This document shows positions 19,401 through 28,310 of a DNA stretch of 64,000 nucleotides, piece after piece. Under the pieces are notes generated by a model. It worked only from the letters and a program-made list of their open reading frames with translations, searched no databases and was not told the origin of the DNA. Each line of letters opens with the position of its first letter. Positions within the stretch are counted from its first letter, which is position 1. The stretch spans positions 186,001 through 250,000 of the forward strand of contig JANQEA010000079.1 of NCBI GenBank assembly GCA_028278555.1, written 5' to 3'. Both the position numbers and the translations under genes were made by a program. The DNA is from Candidatus Bipolaricaulota bacterium. GTDB taxonomy: Bacteria > Bipolaricaulota > Bipolaricaulia > UBA7950 > UBA9294.

Positions 19401-19577
19401 AGCGCGGCCCTTGAAGCAACGATCGAGGAGCACCGAGAGGAGATCTGCGAGGAAACGCTCTCCGTGATGCTTTCCGGAGGCATCCCAGCGAACGTTGATT
19501 ATCGGCAAACGTTCGAGATTGATGGTGAGGAAATGACGATCGGTCTTTCACGGACCTATATCGTTGGGGAGAAATAG
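16404..19577 (+). CDS. ileS: Isoleucyl-tRNA synthetase, long (type 2) form
   Basis: 1057 residues. The start has GGAG 10 bases upstream. The class I motifs are GMPHFGHL (HIGH equivalent) and KMSKSKGN. Zinc-binding-like Cys pairs appear at YCPRCG, CTTCGE and CGKCGE. The editing domain includes TWTTTPWTLPANLA. The length and the C-terminal half match the eukaryote-like IleRS2 class, which is often mupirocin-resistant, rather than the E. coli type. purA follows after 9 bases with its ribosome site overlapping the end of ileS, so they are co-transcribed. Confidence 0.95.
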   Translation: MKRHEKLTKDPISREEGVLAFWNEHGTFDRTLDATSDGPRYVFYEGPPTANGMPHFGHLMPRVYKDLFPRYKTMQGFYVARKGGWDTHGLPVELEVEKAIGVDSKPEIEAYGVEKFVEKCKESVWKYKAEWERMIERMGFWIDLENAYVTYTDGYIETVWWELKTMFDRGLLYRGHKTLPYCPRCGTGLSSHEVAQGYQTVEDPSVTIRMPIVSDEDAAYDVEIEGKTSLLTWTTTPWTLPANLALAIAADAIYAEIEAGGERLILARSLVDDALVGDDARVVREFSGSDLVGLRYEPPYRLTEDRAAHRVYDADFVNMEDGTGIVHVASAFGEDDYRLGQRVGLPFVQPVDLEGHFTDAFELCAGEFVKDADPVIVDDLTARGILYRSTAYEHEYPFCWRCDTPLLYYAMDSWYVQTTAVKDRMIENNAKINWYPAHVGEGRLGDFLANLKDWALSRDRYWGTPLNLWVCTTCGEVTSVGSRAELVEHATDPELAKTVELHRPWIDDVSLRCGKCGETTTRVPYVIDTWFDSGSMHTAQWHYPFENEELFRDQFPADFICEAMEQTRGWFYTLLATSTIVHDELPFRNCVSTGLGLDEQGLKMSKSKGNVLDPWELIGKFGADCIRWYLFSTSTPWKTRRLSEKGVAEPLYRFLDTIRNTYDFFALYASIDEFDPEMHVAPKGSASALDRWLDSRLASTTKTVVGALDGYDVVSATAALETFVDDLSNWYVRLSRRRFWRGGLGDDKIAAYCTLRRALIELSKLLAPFVPFLTESIYRSLRPETDPDSVHLCRYPSAVDERIDEALEAEMAYARRVVALGHQARNQAGIRVRQPLSRVVVRSPKAGPISEDVAGLIGFELNVESVEATETLDAYFGEVAAPNFKTIGPRLGPKGQAVGDWIKAQEATDLRECLASGSCTAEIDGEEVEVRAEDVSFESALTGDWVGGSEADCEILLNTAIDEMLRKRGQLREYMHRVQGGRKEAGFEVTDQIKQYYEGSAALEATIEEHREEICEETLSVMLSGGIPANVDYRQTFEIDGEEMTIGLSRTYIVGEK

Positions 19578-19586
19578 GAGGCCGAA

Positions 19587-20852
19587 GTGGCGACAGCAGT
19601 GCTCGGATTGCAGTGGGGCGATGAGGGGAAGGGAAAGATCACCCATCTGTTGGCGCGTGAGGCCGGCATGGTCGTCCGGTTCAACGGCGGTCCGAACGCC
19701 GGGCACACCGTGATCGATCGCGGCGTGAAGTTCGGGACGCATCTGGTCCCGGCCGGCGTCTTCTATCCGAACACGGTCAACGTCCTCGCCGGGGGAACCG
19801 TCATCGATATGGAGGTCCTTCACGAGGAGGTCGAGGCGATCTCAGAGCACGTCGGGCGAAGGCCGGAACTCCTGATCGCCGAGAACGCGCACCTCATCCT
19901 CCCCTACCATCGACTCCTCGAGGAGCTGGAGGGGAGCGGAGCGCACTTCGGGACGACACGGCGAGGGATCGCGCCGACGTACCGCGACAAGGCGGCGAAG
20001 GTCGGCATCCGCGCCGGCGATCTCCGCCGCCCTGACGTTCTGGCAACGCGGATCGAGCGTCGGCTGGATCAGCTGAAGCGTCAGTGGCCTGCGAGCGAGG
20101 AGGTCGGCCGACTCGACGCGGGGACGCTCGCCGAGGAGCTCGTGACGCTTGCCGATCCGTTTATCGGATCGATCGGCGACGCCACCGGAGCGATCGCGGA
20201 GGCCCTCCGGGAGAAGCGAAATGTCCTCTTCGAGGGGGCACAGGGGACGCTCCTCGACGTCGATCACGGGACGTATCCGTACGTGACGTCCTCGTCGACG
20301 ACCTACGCGGGGCTCGGAAACTCGATCGGTATCCCCGAGCCAGCGATCACGCAGCGGCTCGGTGTCGTCAAGGCCTACCAGACTCGGGTCGGCGCGGGCC
20401 CGTTCCCCACTGAGCTGGAAGACGAAACCGGTGTCGGATTCCGGGAGCGGGGCGGTGAATACGGAGTGACGACCGGACGTCCGCGCCGTTGCGGCTGGCT
20501 CGATCTGGTCGCGCTCCGATACGCCGTCGAGCTGAACGGCGTGACCGACATCGCATTGACGAAGATCGACGTGTTGACCGGTCTCGACGAGATCAAGATC
20601 TGCCGTGCGTTCGAGGTCGAGGGCGAAGCGCTCGATCGGTACCCGCTCTCCGGCGACGTTCTCGAGAAGTGCGAGCCGATCTACGAGGCGATGTCCGGCT
20701 GGAGCGAATCGTTCGACGGGGTGGAATCGCTCCGCGATCTCCCGGATGCTGCCGCGGCGTACGTCGCCGCGATTGAGGAGGGAGTCGGTGTGCCGGTCGA
20801 GATCGTCTCGGTCGGGCCGGAACCGGAAGCGACGATCTATCGAGGGCTTTGA
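19587..20852 (+). CDS. purA: Adenylosuccinate synthetase
   Basis: 421 residues from a GTG after TAGGAGGCC. The enzyme joins IMP and aspartate with GTP in AMP synthesis. Key segments are the N-terminal [11 protein letters not shown]-loop, [33 protein letters not shown], and the [17 protein letters not shown] loop, followed by ALTKIDVL. It lies in one transcription unit with ileS. The rplM promoter overlaps its stop codon. Confidence 0.96.
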   Translation: MATAVLGLQWGDEGKGKITHLLAREAGMVVRFNGGPNAGHTVIDRGVKFGTHLVPAGVFYPNTVNVLAGGTVIDMEVLHEEVEAISEHVGRRPELLIAENAHLILPYHRLLEELEGSGAHFGTTRRGIAPTYRDKAAKVGIRAGDLRRPDVLATRIERRLDQLKRQWPASEEVGRLDAGTLAEELVTLADPFIGSIGDATGAIAEALREKRNVLFEGAQGTLLDVDHGTYPYVTSSSTTYAGLGNSIGIPEPAITQRLGVVKAYQTRVGAGPFPTELEDETGVGFRERGGEYGVTTGRPRRCGWLDLVALRYAVELNGVTDIALTKIDVLTGLDEIKICRAFEVEGEALDRYPLSGDVLEKCEPIYEAMSGWSESFDGVESLRDLPDAAAAYVAAIEEGVGVPVEIVSVGPEPEATIYRGL

Positions 20853-20877
20853 AACGTCGAAACGCCCTCGATATAAT
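20849..20877 (+). promoter_or_regulatory. Strong promoter for rplM
   Basis: TTGAAA and a consensus TATAAT are 17 bases apart; the -35 box overlaps the purA stop codon. The start codon of rplM is 37 bases after the -10 box. Confidence 0.75.
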
Positions 20878-20913
20878 CCCAGCCTCAATAGTAGGTCATC
20901 AAGGAGCTTCAGG

Positions 20914-21357
20914 ATGCAACGGACATACGTGGCGAAGAACGAGGAGATGGGCGGGAGTTGGACCCGGGAGTGGTTCGTCGTCAATGCGGACGGCAAGCGG
21001 CTCGGCCGGATGGCGTCGGAGATCGCCGTCATCCTGCAGGGGAAGCACAAGCCGATCTACACCCCACACGTCGATACCGGCGACTACGTGATCGTCGTCA
21101 ACGCCGAGAAGATCGATCTGACCGGCCAGAAGTGGGACAAGAAGCTCTACCAGCGGCACAGCGGCTACATCGGCGGCCTGAAGGAGATGACGTATCGCCG
21201 ATTGATCGAACGTCGTCCGACACTGCCGGTTCGCGAAGCGGTCCGCCGGATGCTCCCGAAGAGCAAACTTGGGAAACGGATGCTCCGGAAGCTGAAGGTC
21301 TACGAAGGCCCGGCCCATCCCCACTCCGCGCAACAGCCTCAGGAGCTGGAGATCTAG
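20914..21357 (+). CDS. rplM: Ribosomal protein L13
   Basis: 147 residues. The ATG follows AAGGAGCTTCAGG. The L13 pattern is plain: [49 protein letters not shown], and the C-terminal [17 protein letters not shown]13 is an early-assembly 23S-binding protein. The usual partner rpsI (S9) does not follow; the next gene is an unrelated exported protein. Confidence 0.96.
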   Translation: MQRTYVAKNEEMGGSWTREWFVVNADGKRLGRMASEIAVILQGKHKPIYTPHVDTGDYVIVVNAEKIDLTGQKWDKKLYQRHSGYIGGLKEMTYRRLIERRPTLPVREAVRRMLPKSKLGKRMLRKLKVYEGPAHPHSAQQPQELEI

Positions 21358-21510
21358 TTCAGACCAGGTTTCCCTTCACTTCGGACATCTGTCCACAATC
21401 CCCTAGACAAAGTCGGAAGAGGGTTTCGACACCCTTCCTGTCCGCTCCCCAGACCCGGAGCTAGACTCCATTCCGAAGCAGGAACAAGGAATCCGGGTGG
21501 GGGGAAGAGA

Positions 21511-22140
21511 ATGATGAACCGTCTACGTGGGGTCGTGGCCATCGTCGTTGTCCTGATCACCGTCGCGTTGGTCGCTTTCGGCGGATTCGGCCAGCGCCAG
21601 AAGCTGGCGGTCTTCGTGCAGGCCGCTGCGCCGGTGCCGGCCGCGGACCTCGAGCTGATCCGCAACTACGCGACGCAGCGCTGCGCGGTGATCACCGGTG
21701 CCGGCGTCTGCACGCAGGGCGAGCTGATGTACGCACAGCGGCTCACCAACTCATACATCGGAAACAGCATCACCGTCGAGGGAATGCGGCAACTGGCGCA
21801 GGCGCTCGGCGCCGATCATATCATCATCCTTCGGATCGTCCGCTGGGAGAAGGAGCTCTCGTACAAGCCGGAGCGTTCCCTTCTGCTCCTCGGCGCGACG
21901 TCGTTTCTGAACACTTCATTGCAGATCCTGATCAGCCCGCTTGGGCTGCTGATGGGAATCGAGAAGGAAGCGACGGTCGGACTGTTTGCGACCGTGTTTA
22001 GTCCGCAGGGGGACGTTGAATTCTCGACCACGGTGACGTACGAGGATCATCCGCTCTTGTCCCTGTTGACTGCCGATCCTGTGGAGGCGGCGAAGGGGGC
22101 AATCGACTCGGCTCTCTACCAACTCGCTGTGGCACTGTGA
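21511..22140 (+). CDS. Exported protein of unknown function
   Basis: 209 residues; ATGATG at 21511/21514 after GGGGGGAAGAG. A signal peptide or anchor spans residues 3-28 (VVAIVVVLITVALVAFGG). The rest alternates helices and strands, with a phrase like LAQALGADHIIILRIVRW that resembles the pattern in CsgG/LpoB-type periplasmic proteins, where an 'ALGAD-x-(I/V)-hydrophobic-G' strand recurs. The resemblance is weak and no function is claimed. A second hydrophobic segment lies near 130-150. Confidence 0.5.
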   Translation: MMNRLRGVVAIVVVLITVALVAFGGFGQRQKLAVFVQAAAPVPAADLELIRNYATQRCAVITGAGVCTQGELMYAQRLTNSYIGNSITVEGMRQLAQALGADHIIILRIVRWEKELSYKPERSLLLLGATSFLNTSLQILISPLGLLMGIEKEATVGLFATVFSPQGDVEFSTTVTYEDHPLLSLLTADPVEAAKGAIDSALYQLAVAL

Positions 22141-22282
22141 ACGATCGACTGGAAGCGACGAAAGGAGGCTGGGGACATCGTAATCGGTGTTACAGACTTG
22201 AGAGGCGGGCATCTGCTAAAGTGAGGATGGATTGCTGTTTTGATAGCGATAAGAGATGAGCATGTCAACAAAGGAGGTAGCA

Positions 22283-24493
22283 ATGAAGGTGCGTAAGGTC
22301 AGTCTTGGCCTTTCCTTCCTTCTGGCAGCGGTCGTTCTCCTCATTCCGATACCGGGTGCGGGACAAGGAGAGGGCTTTTACACTGTCAGTCAGGGGGAGA
22401 CGCGAGTCCAGATCATGCCGTTGGAGAACCCCGGCGGCGCTGCCGAGTTCTACAACCTGACGAACATGCAGGCGGCGACAGGGTACGAAGAGCCGAACAC
22501 GGCGATCCTGTTCCTTTATCAGGACACCGCAAGCGGCCAGATGTCCCTGTTCGTCATCGTCGGGGGCGCAGCCGGCACGGCGGGCTCGACGTCGATGACG
22601 CTGTCCGGTGTCCCCGCGGGCGCCGATTTCATCGTACAGGACGATGGAACCGACTTCCGCGATACGTGGGCACTGACGCCTCCGACCGGGAGCGTCGCGT
22701 GGACGTGGGATGAGTCGCGCGGGGACGGGATGGTCCTCGGGCCGCTCGGCCTCGAGTTCGAGCTGACGATGTTCCCGCAGTTCACTTCGGGGATCACCCA
22801 GGTGAAATTCCTTTCGGGGAGCATCGGAACCGACGAGATCCTGCTGAATCTGATCGATCCGATCATCGTCGCGGGAACGCCGAACGTGCCGCCTGAAGTC
22901 GCGTTCTTCATCTCGCCGATGGAGCCACACATCAACGAAACGGTTACGTTCGACGCGACCAGCTCGTTCGATTCGGATGGCTCGATCGTGACTTATGAGT
23001 GGGACTTCGACGGCGACGGCCTGTTCGACCAGGCGACGACCGATCCGGTTGTCAGCTATACGTTCGCGTCGTCCGGTTTCAAGACCGTGACGCTTCGAGC
23101 GACCGATAATGAGGGCGCGGTAGCGCGAACGTCGCTGACGCTCGACATCGACGACCTCGCAGTGTCCGTTTCGAGGACGATCTCGACGGTCCAGGCCCTT
23201 CCGGGGAGCACGTTCTTGGTCGTCATCCGGATCGAACCGGACGTCGATCTCGCCGGTGTCGGCGTGCAAGAGGTCCTTCCGGTCGGCTGGGAGATCAAGC
23301 CGCTGGAGAATGCCGGCGCTGCGTTCAAGCGGTCGACGGTGCAGTGGGTTTTCGTCGATCAGATCCGAGCCGGGACCACGAAGGTCATCTCCTATGAGCT
23401 GACCGTTCCGGAGAGCGACAAGCTGATCGCGACCACGCTTCCGGTCTGCTTCACCCTCAGCGGAACCTTCCAGGCGATGACTCCGTTCATGGAGATCCCG
23501 ATCGAAGGGGATGCCAAGGTCGAGGTGACCGACGCGCTGAACATCAAGACGGCGATTGCCCATCTGGTTCCGCGGATCGGATTCGACACCGAAGATACGA
23601 TCGACCTTCGCCTGTCGCAGAAGATCGAGCCGAAGCAGCTGGCACGGGCGCTCGAGATGTGGCAGTACGGTGAGGTCGTGCCGTGGACGCAGGGCGCGAC
23701 GATCGACCTGCGGATGATGAAGGAGCTGTCGGCCTATGCGTACACCTGTACGCCGGTCGATCTGCCGCTTCCGCTCGTCCCGCAAGCGAACGTCATGGCC
23801 GTGCGGACGATCAATACACCGGTTCCGTGCAACAACGTCTTGCTGAACTACTACGGGCCGGGCGGAGACAAAGCGGGGAGCACGTTCACCGTCAAGGTCG
23901 AGATCTGGGCCGACCAGGACCTCTATGGGGTCGGGTTGGAAGAGGATCTCCCGACCGGGTGGAAGGTCATCCCAATCGACAACGGAGGCTTCTACTACAA
24001 ACCTTCGGCGGTCGAGTGGGTCTTCCCGAGCAAGGTCCCTGCCGGCACCGTGAAGACGATCATCTACCAGGTCGAGGTGCCGCAGACGGAAGCGATCGAG
24101 ATGGCTGCGAGCGATCCGTGCTTCGCCACCAGCACCGACCTGTACGGGCTGGTCGATGCGGCGCTTCCGTGCATGGAGACGGTGGTGACGGGAGATTCGG
24201 GGGTCGACGTCAGCGACTGCGTATCGGTGATCGTCGCGATTTCTCGGTGGGATGTCGTCAATGATCGGCTCGACATCACGCTGTCGGACAAGATCTCGTT
24301 CCAGCAGGTCCAGCGGGCAATCGCCTTCTGGCTCGAGGACGAGGTGGTTCCGCGCACGTGCGATCAGACGGTCGACTACCACACGCTGAAAGAGATCATC
24401 GCCTACTGGTTGACGAACACGAACATCTGCGATCCGCTCCCAAGCGTGCCTGATGGGCCGTGCGATCCAGAGGCGTCGACCTGCGACGGTTGA
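22283..24493 (+). CDS. Secreted PKD protein with two copies of a paired C-terminal module
   Basis: 736 residues. The ATG at 22283 follows a perfect AAAGGAGG. A signal peptide runs to about 30. Residues 30-200 form an uncharacterised beta domain, and a PKD domain spans about 203-291 (YEWDFDGDGLFD). Two tandem pairs of modules follow. Module A (about 293-386 and 506-602) runs SRTI...PGSTF...GVGVQEVLPVGW...P..N.GA...VQWVF...AGT.K.ISYEL. Module B (about 416-493 and 640-720) contains ISRWD..., Q-x-x-x-A-I-x-x-W, VVP-x-T and IIAYWLT. The next two genes carry related modules. Probably a surface protein; no enzymatic site is visible. Confidence 0.7.
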   Translation: MKVRKVSLGLSFLLAAVVLLIPIPGAGQGEGFYTVSQGETRVQIMPLENPGGAAEFYNLTNMQAATGYEEPNTAILFLYQDTASGQMSLFVIVGGAAGTAGSTSMTLSGVPAGADFIVQDDGTDFRDTWALTPPTGSVAWTWDESRGDGMVLGPLGLEFELTMFPQFTSGITQVKFLSGSIGTDEILLNLIDPIIVAGTPNVPPEVAFFISPMEPHINETVTFDATSSFDSDGSIVTYEWDFDGDGLFDQATTDPVVSYTFASSGFKTVTLRATDNEGAVARTSLTLDIDDLAVSVSRTISTVQALPGSTFLVVIRIEPDVDLAGVGVQEVLPVGWEIKPLENAGAAFKRSTVQWVFVDQIRAGTTKVISYELTVPESDKLIATTLPVCFTLSGTFQAMTPFMEIPIEGDAKVEVTDALNIKTAIAHLVPRIGFDTEDTIDLRLSQKIEPKQLARALEMWQYGEVVPWTQGATIDLRMMKELSAYAYTCTPVDLPLPLVPQANVMAVRTINTPVPCNNVLLNYYGPGGDKAGSTFTVKVEIWADQDLYGVGLEEDLPTGWKVIPIDNGGFYYKPSAVEWVFPSKVPAGTVKTIIYQVEVPQTEAIEMAASDPCFATSTDLYGLVDAALPCMETVVTGDSGVDVSDCVSVIVAISRWDVVNDRLDITLSDKISFQQVQRAIAFWLEDEVVPRTCDQTVDYHTLKEIIAYWLTNTNICDPLPSVPDGPCDPEASTCDG

Positions 24494-24537
24494 TGTCGCT
24501 GCATACGTAGCGCAATCCGTCTGAGGGGATGGTACAA

Positions 24538-26994
24538 ATGAGAACGACCAGCTACGCGGCGAGAGGGAGGCCTCTCGCCGCCCTCCTTTTCTCTGCAGCA
24601 ATCCTGATTCTGTCGTGCGCGGTCGTAGCGGGAGAGTCGATCGGCGTAAGCCAGACGATCGAGTGGAGCGAAGAGCAAGAAGTGACGCGTGACGGCGGCG
24701 AGCCGAGTTTCGCGGACATCACGCTCCAGATCGAGGGTCTCGGTCCGACGGATCGCTACCCGATCGACTGCGTCTTGATCATCGACGTCTCTTCGACGTC
24801 CGACCTGTCGAGCGCGAAGTCGTTCGCGTTCGATCTGATCGACCGATTTGCTGGCGCGGACCGAATCGGACTCGTCTCGTATGCGACGACGGCACGCCTC
24901 GACGTGCCGCTCACGTCCGATCGGACCGAGGTCAAGACGGCCGTTGGCGATCTATCGGCCGGCGGCAAGTCGGCGCTCGGTCTGGCGATGCAGATGGCCC
25001 GTCGCGAGCTGCTCCAAGCGGGGCGCGAGGATGCGATCCTGGTTGAGATCCTCCTGTCCGACGGCCAGAGCAACACCGGCATCGACCCGACGATCGAGGG
25101 TGAGGTTGCGGCGGAGGTCGGGATTCAGATTGTCTCCGTCGGAATCGGGAACCTGATCAACCAAACCCTCCTCAAGGCGTTCGCCGACCAGTCGGAGGGA
25201 CTTTTCTTCCGTCGGCCGACCGAGCAGGCACTTCTCGCTATCGATGAGCACTTCGACATCGATACGGCGGCGACCGAGATTCGAGTCGAGAAGCGGCTCC
25301 CCGAGGGGCTCCGGTTCGTCTCGTCGACTCCGAATGCTTCACAGGTCGAAACGCTGACCGATGGAACGACATCGGTGATCTGGCGGATCGCCGAGCTGCG
25401 GATCGGTCAGACCATCACGATCGAGATGCAGGTCGAAGCCTACGAGGACGGCGCTTGGATTCGTGCGGCCGATTCTCTGCTGACGTTCGCCGACTTCCGG
25501 GGTGTCGTCGGGTCGATCCCGATCCCGGACGCGAACTGGCCGCCGATGGCCGGATTCGAGTATGAGCCGGATGAACCGACAACGATCGACGTGATCGAGT
25601 TCGCCGATCTTTCCGAGGATACGAATGGCGACGGCGAGATCGTCGCTTGGGAGTGGGATTTCGGCGACGAAACGATCAGCCTCGATCGGAACCCTGTCCA
25701 TCGGTACGCGGAAGCCGGGGAATACACCGTCCGCTTGACGGTGATCGACGATCGCGGCGCCGCTTCGGCCGTTGCCGTGGCGAACCTGATCGTCGCGGAG
25801 CCGAGACCCCCGATCGCCCTGTTCGACTACCTGCCGATCGCTCCAACGACGTCCGATACCGTCCAGTTCGAGGACGCGTCGATCCATCCGGACGAGGACG
25901 TTGCGATCAGCTACTGGGCGTGGGACTTCGGAGATGGCTCGTTTGGCGTCGGCCCGAATCCGGAACACCGGTACCCCGAGCAGGGAACGTACACAGTCGA
26001 GCTTGTCGTCACCGACGTGAACGGTACAGTGTCGGATCCGTACGCGATCGACGTTGCGATCGCTAATACCCCTCCGTTCGCCAGCTTCAGCACACGCCGG
26101 CCCGATCAGGTGAGGGACATCGATGAGAACATCATGATGGCGGACCAGCCGCGCGTTGGGGTGGAAGTTCTTCTCGACGCGAGCGGCTCGTACGACCTCG
26201 ACAACTCGATTGAGTGGTACCTGTGGGACTTCGATGGCGACGGCATGGTCGATCAGACGACCGAGACATCGGAGGTTGCACACACGTTTGACGAGCCGGG
26301 TGAACACGTGGTCATTCTGACCGTGGTCGACGCGGAGGGCGCTCAGATGTCCTTCGAGAAGACGCTTGAGGTCATCGCGACCGTGACGTCGTCCCGGACG
26401 ATCGAGACCGGACTGCCCGATGATTGGACGACTCCCGCGGGCGTCGTCCACGTGACGCTCAACTTCTCGCTGAACACGACGCTGAATGGTCTGGCCGTCA
26501 GCGAGACGATTCCGGAGGGGTGGACGTTCACCCCGGTCGAGAACGATGGAGCGACGCTCCGGCAGAACGGGTTGACGATGGAGTGGCTCTTCCTTGAGAA
26601 GTTCATTCCGGACGGCGTCAACTCGCAGCGGGAGATCCGCTACACGCTGACCGCGCCGGAGACCGTCGGGGAGATGCTTCAAGCGACGATCAATGGAACC
26701 CTTGGCAGCTCGTCACCGCGGTTCTCGCAGGTTCTTCTCGGCGATGATCGCGTGACGGCGACGTCGATTCTGTCCGTCCCCGTGGTCATCTCTCGCTGGG
26801 ACGTCGAAACAGAGAGGATCGACCCACACTTGGGTGAAACGATCGCCTTCGATCAGATCCAATACGCCGTTTCGCTCTGGGTCTCCGGAGCTGCGGTCCC
26901 CAACACGGGGAACATGACGATCGGACTGGCGATGATGCAGGACTTGATCGCTTATTGGTTGACCGGGAGTTCGGTGCACGACCCGCTTCCCTAG
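24538..26994 (+). CDS. Secreted VWA and PKD protein with modules A and B
   Basis: 818 residues. The ATG at 24538 is preferred because AGGGG lies 9 bases upstream; the ATG at 24529 would have none. A signal peptide is followed by a von Willebrand factor A domain at about 75-235, with MIDAS-like DVSST, a conserved central GGKSALG and LLSDGQSNTG. A DUF11-like stretch (RLPEGLRFVSSTPNA) spans 240-320. Three PKD domains cover about 335-612. Module A (ETIPEGWTFTPVENDGA) and module B (ISRWDVETERID, QDLIAYWLTGSS) end the protein. The VWA domain suggests metal-dependent protein binding outside the cell. Confidence 0.75.
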   Translation: MRTTSYAARGRPLAALLFSAAILILSCAVVAGESIGVSQTIEWSEEQEVTRDGGEPSFADITLQIEGLGPTDRYPIDCVLIIDVSSTSDLSSAKSFAFDLIDRFAGADRIGLVSYATTARLDVPLTSDRTEVKTAVGDLSAGGKSALGLAMQMARRELLQAGREDAILVEILLSDGQSNTGIDPTIEGEVAAEVGIQIVSVGIGNLINQTLLKAFADQSEGLFFRRPTEQALLAIDEHFDIDTAATEIRVEKRLPEGLRFVSSTPNASQVETLTDGTTSVIWRIAELRIGQTITIEMQVEAYEDGAWIRAADSLLTFADFRGVVGSIPIPDANWPPMAGFEYEPDEPTTIDVIEFADLSEDTNGDGEIVAWEWDFGDETISLDRNPVHRYAEAGEYTVRLTVIDDRGAASAVAVANLIVAEPRPPIALFDYLPIAPTTSDTVQFEDASIHPDEDVAISYWAWDFGDGSFGVGPNPEHRYPEQGTYTVELVVTDVNGTVSDPYAIDVAIANTPPFASFSTRRPDQVRDIDENIMMADQPRVGVEVLLDASGSYDLDNSIEWYLWDFDGDGMVDQTTETSEVAHTFDEPGEHVVILTVVDAEGAQMSFEKTLEVIATVTSSRTIETGLPDDWTTPAGVVHVTLNFSLNTTLNGLAVSETIPEGWTFTPVENDGATLRQNGLTMEWLFLEKFIPDGVNSQREIRYTLTAPETVGEMLQATINGTLGSSSPRFSQVLLGDDRVTATSILSVPVVISRWDVETERIDPHLGETIAFDQIQYAVSLWVSGAAVPNTGNMTIGLAMMQDLIAYWLTGSSVHDPLP

Positions 26995-27035
26995 TGAGGG
27001 ACGAGCGGGTCGTCGCCGAGTGAGAAGGAGGGGGA

Positions 27036-27728
27036 ATGAACAAGAAGTGGATCGGTCTTTTCGGGGCGATCGCTTCGATCCTGATCCTTGCGGCTGTCGC
27101 GTACGCCTTCGAGGCCGACTTCGATCCATCGACCTACAACCCGGACGTCGCTGAGATCGTCAACTTCGAGGTCTGCGAATCCTGCCTCAACGGAGACGGG
27201 GACATCTACACGTGGGATTTCGATGCAGACGGAACTCCGGAGCTGGAAGGTCAGGACGCGTTGGTGACCTACGCCTTCCCGGAATCAGGATACTACGAAG
27301 TCGTCCTCACGGTCACCTCGGCCGGTGGCCGGACGAGCACGCGGCGAAAGGGAATCACGGTCGGCACGCTCCCTGCGTTCGCGGTACGGGAGCTGATGCC
27401 GCAGAGTGACGGGACGATCCTCGTGCTGATCACGATTACCGTGATGGCCGACTGCTCGGCGCTCGGTTTCCAGGAGGCCATGCCGCAGGGCTGGCAAGTG
27501 GAGGTCGTCGATGCTGGCGGCGCGTTCGCGTACCCGAATCCGCTGACGAAGAAGCTGGAGGCGCTTTGGGGGAGCCAGTTCCTCGCTGGCGAAGCGGTGA
27601 CCTTCTCGTATCGGCTCCACCCGGCCTACACGACGGCGCTCCAGGGGCTGAGCGGGGAGTTCAGCGGCTACGCGGACGGCGGACGGTTCATCGGAGGGAT
27701 CTGCGGAGAACTCGGTCTTCCGCAGTAG
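27036..27728 (+). CDS. Small secreted PKD protein with module A
   Basis: 230 residues after GGAGGGG. A signal peptide (LFGAIASILILAAVAYAFE) is followed by a PKD domain at about 24-110 (YTWDFDADGTPE, YAFPESGYYEVVLTV). One module A then ends in EAMPQGW...GGAFAYPN...LAGEAVTFSYRL. Module B is absent. It is the shortest of three neighbouring relatives on the same strand, with short gaps of 35-45 bases, so the three are likely one operon. A bidirectional hairpin terminator follows. Confidence 0.7.
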   Translation: MNKKWIGLFGAIASILILAAVAYAFEADFDPSTYNPDVAEIVNFEVCESCLNGDGDIYTWDFDADGTPELEGQDALVTYAFPESGYYEVVLTVTSAGGRTSTRRKGITVGTLPAFAVRELMPQSDGTILVLITITVMADCSALGFQEAMPQGWQVEVVDAGGAFAYPNPLTKKLEALWGSQFLAGEAVTFSYRLHPAYTTALQGLSGEFSGYADGGRFIGGICGELGLPQ

Positions 27729-27759
27729 ATAGACCAGAACTTAGAGTTGCTACCTCAGC

Positions 27760-27785
27760 GGGCGGCGGGAGAGATCCCGTCGCCC
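27760..27785. terminator. Bidirectional hairpin terminator
   Basis: An 11-bp stem with one G.T pair (GGGCGGCGGGA / TCCCGTCGCCC) and loop GAGA lies between two convergent operons. Confidence 0.7.
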
Positions 27786-27788
27786 GTC

Positions 27789-28310
27789 TCATTTGCGCTC
27801 GGTTTGGGCATCGCGTTTCGGCTTCGCCGAGCGGCCGAGACTGCGAAGGAAGAAGGCTGCCAGAACGAGCACCACGAACGAGAGTCCGAACGCCCAGCCG
27901 AACGTCAGCGAGAGCCGGACCGTGCCGGCGAGTCCGACGAGGAGAACCCCGATCGCGGCCACGCCGGCCGCTCGGAGGCCATACGCCACGGCGAAGCGGG
28001 CTCGAAGCTCCGCGGGGGCCGTTGCGACGTGCGGGGCCTGCAGCCACATGTCCCAACCGACCAACGCTGCGGCCAGAGCGCCAGCACAGACCGGGGCCGG
28101 CATGCGGAAGAGGCCGAAGATGGCGGTGATCGCCGCGTAGAGAGCCAGGGACGCGTGCACGAGGGACGAGCGCTGGAATGCGATCGCCAGGAGGGGCAGA
28201 CCTGCGAGGAGGCAGCTCGCCAGCCCTAGCTCGGAGAGGCCGCGGATGTAGCCCGCGACAGCCAGGACCGTGGAGGCGATTCCGAAGCAGAAAAGAGCCG
28301 CGGTCCTCAT
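27789..28310 (-). CDS. Small integral membrane protein at the end of the MoxR operon
   Basis: 173 residues from the ATG at 28310, which overlaps the stop of the DUF58 gene by 4 bases and has GGAGGT upstream. Five or so hydrophobic helices are visible (for example TAALFCFGIASTVLAVAGYI, SFVVLVLAAFFL), ending in a basic tail. No family is recognised. The overlap implies tight coupling with DUF58. Confidence 0.6.
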   Translation of the reverse strand: MRTAALFCFGIASTVLAVAGYIRGLSELGLASCLLAGLPLLAIAFQRSSLVHASLALYAAITAIFGLFRMPAPVCAGALAAALVGWDMWLQAPHVATAPAELRARFAVAYGLRAAGVAAIGVLLVGLAGTVRLSLTFGWAFGLSFVVLVLAAFFLRSLGRSAKPKRDAQTERK

